59,219 bases of DNA, taken from Chlorobiaceae bacterium. GTDB taxonomy: Bacteria > Bacteroidota > Chlorobiia > Chlorobiales > Chlorobiaceae. Below are positions 58,074 through 59,219 of this stretch, one piece after another. The position numbers and the translations under genes are program-made. The stretch lies in contig JAAXXL010000008.1 of NCBI GenBank assembly GCA_013334485.1, positions 1-59,219 of the forward strand, read 5' to 3'. A model generated the notes under the pieces. It ran no database searches, was not told the DNA's origin, and was given only the letters and a program-made list of their open reading frames with translations. Each line of letters opens with the position of its first letter. Position 1 is the first letter of the stretch.

Positions 58074-58937
58074 CTACTGCGCCATGGTAAAGCCTGGAGG
58101 GGTAAGGCTCTTGCGGTAGTTTTCGGGAAGCCGCTTCATGGCTTCGAGCGCATCACGCTCCTCTTCAAAAAGTCCGAACACGGCAGATCCACTGCCGGAG
58201 AGTGAAGCATAGAGGCTTCCGGCATCAAGCAGTGAATCCTTGACTGCGCGAACAGCAGGAAAATGGTCAAACACAGCCGGTTCAAAATCGTTCTCAAACA
58301 GCGGAAACACCGCTTTATTTCCACCGAGACAGAGATCTGAAACACTCTTTTTCAGGTCAGGAATCCGGCGATCAAAGCGCTTGTAGAAGTTCCTGTATGC
58401 CCAGACGGTTGAGATGTGCTCTTCGGGAAAAACCGTTACTACATGATATGGCAGGCTGAAACCAAGATCTTCAAGTTCATCACCGATCCCCCTTGCATAG
58501 GCGAGCCCTTTCATGGCGAGAAAATAGGGAACATCTGCGCCAAGTTTCACAGCGAGCGTGTGCAGGTCAGATTGAGAGATGTTGAGCTGCCAAAGCTCGT
58601 TGAGTACCCTGAGTACGGTTGCGGCATCACTGCTGCCTCCTCCGAGCCCTGCGCCGAAAGGCACCTGCTTGAGAAGCGTCATAGCTATACCTTTCGTTGT
58701 GCCGGAGAAGTGCTGAAGCGACCTTGCCGCCCTGATACAGAGATTATTGTCGTCAACCGGAAGATCAACGTTCGAGCAGCTCATCGAGAGCGTCTCCGAT
58801 TCGGTAAACTGAATAGTGTCGTACCAGTTGATTGGCGCAAAAATGGTCTCAAGTGTGTGGTATCCGTCATCGCGTTTACCGGTGATAAGCAATCCGAGAT
58901 TGATTTTAGCAAAGGAGTTGACCGAAACAGTATGCAT
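58074..58937 (-). CDS. ispE: 4-diphosphocytidyl-2-C-methyl-D-erythritol kinase
   Basis: The 287-residue GHMP kinase acts in the non-mevalonate isoprenoid pathway, which feeds chlorophyll, carotenoid and quinone side chains. It has FAKINLGLLITGKRDDGYHT, the ATP loop PFGAGLGGGSSDAATVL, ADVPYFLAMKG and the late SGSGSAVFGLF. The length is normal. It converges with the nitrilase-family gene (15 bases apart) and stands alone on its strand. Confidence 0.97.
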   Translation of the reverse strand: MHTVSVNSFAKINLGLLITGKRDDGYHTLETIFAPINWYDTIQFTESETLSMSCSNVDLPVDDNNLCIRAARSLQHFSGTTKGIAMTLLKQVPFGAGLGGGSSDAATVLRVLNELWQLNISQSDLHTLAVKLGADVPYFLAMKGLAYARGIGDELEDLGFSLPYHVVTVFPEEHISTVWAYRNFYKRFDRRIPDLKKSVSDLCLGGNKAVFPLFENDFEPAVFDHFPAVRAVKDSLLDAGSLYASLSGSGSAVFGLFEEERDALEAMKRLPENYRKSLTPPGFTMAQ

Positions 58938-59114
58938 GACGTGTGCTTGATTTATTGAAGCTCAAGGATATCCGTAAATGACTCTATTGTTATTTGATAA
59001 TGCCCAGGTGGTTTTATTGGAATTCCCTTTATATCGAAAATATTTGGCATATTAATCTACCGTGATGGAAAAAGCAGACCAATACTGAATACTGAACAAG
59101 AAGAACCGAAAACC

Positions 59115-59219
59115 ATGTCTTTTGACTACGCAACGAGACGGCCACGAACAACCATTCTGCTGCAAGGTGTCGCGCTATTTACCCTGCTTCTCTTCCCCTC
59201 TCTCCTGTATGCCCTGGAA
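59115..59219 (+). CDS. Exported protein, N-terminal fragment (runs off the right edge)
   Basis: From ATG 59115 the frame stays open for 35 codons to the edge. It encodes a basic lead (MSFDYATRRPRTT) and a hydrophobic core (ILLQGVALFTLLLFPSLLYA), a likely signal peptide with cleavage near LYALE. The rest lies outside, so no family can be named. Confidence 0.55.
   Translation, partial: MSFDYATRRPRTTILLQGVALFTLLLFPSLLYALE

Overview
The window looks like a chromosomal segment of a green sulfur bacterium (Chlorobiaceae, Chlorobium/Pelodictyon type). This is inferred from a PucC/BCH2-type pigment-delivery protein, the housekeeping gene set, and several small secreted proteins of a kind I associate with this group. 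No rRNA, tRNA, CRISPR array or intact transposase was recognised.

Layout. 1-6.4 kb: the N-terminal part of a large DUF4347 surface protein, a QueD-like enzyme, three small secreted or lipoprotein genes, a radical SAM protein and PucC. 6.5-8.7 kb: recD2. 8.8-14.1 kb: a patchwork of an orphan antitoxin, two paralogous periplasmic substrate-binding proteins, a PstS fragment, a secreted trypsin-TPR protein and a PstS-like protein, with no permease or ATPase. 14.3-24.4 kb: mostly housekeeping genes (TPP riboswitch-thiC, tpiA, greA, htrA, trpE, lepB, lepA). 24.4-29.1 kb: a degraded accessory stretch with a transposase remnant, a DUF4160/DUF2442 ruin, a BrnA antitoxin whose toxin is nearly gone, a novel two-repeat protein, an intact HigB/HigA-like pair and short repeats. 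29.2-36.1 kb: fmt-def, a Usp-tailed antiporter and SMR-proB-proA. 36.1-39.6 kb: hicAB, lolD, a PvuII-like methyltransferase with a nuclease candidate, and an AbrB antitoxin beside a PIN-toxin fragment. 39.6-50.5 kb: an MFS transporter, a sugar aminotransferase, mpl, gap, a flavodoxin-like gene, hrcA-grpE-dnaJ and prmC. 50.6-53.1 kb: a pentapeptide-TIR protein between two toxin-antitoxin pairs. 53.4-59.2 kb: proS, a 2-Cys peroxiredoxin, a purine permease with a nitrilase-family enzyme, ispE and the start of another exported protein.

The strongest theme is toxin-antitoxin turnover. Four pairs look intact. At three further loci the antitoxin reading frame is whole, but the toxin survives only as a scrap (a RelE tail, BrnT ends, a PIN C-terminus). 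The RelE tail has become the in-frame C-terminus of a substrate-binding protein. The best candidates for undescribed biology are the pentapeptide-TIR protein in its toxin-antitoxin setting, the PvuII-like methyltransferase with a non-PvuII-like partner, and the permease-less cluster of binding proteins with a protease-TPR protein.
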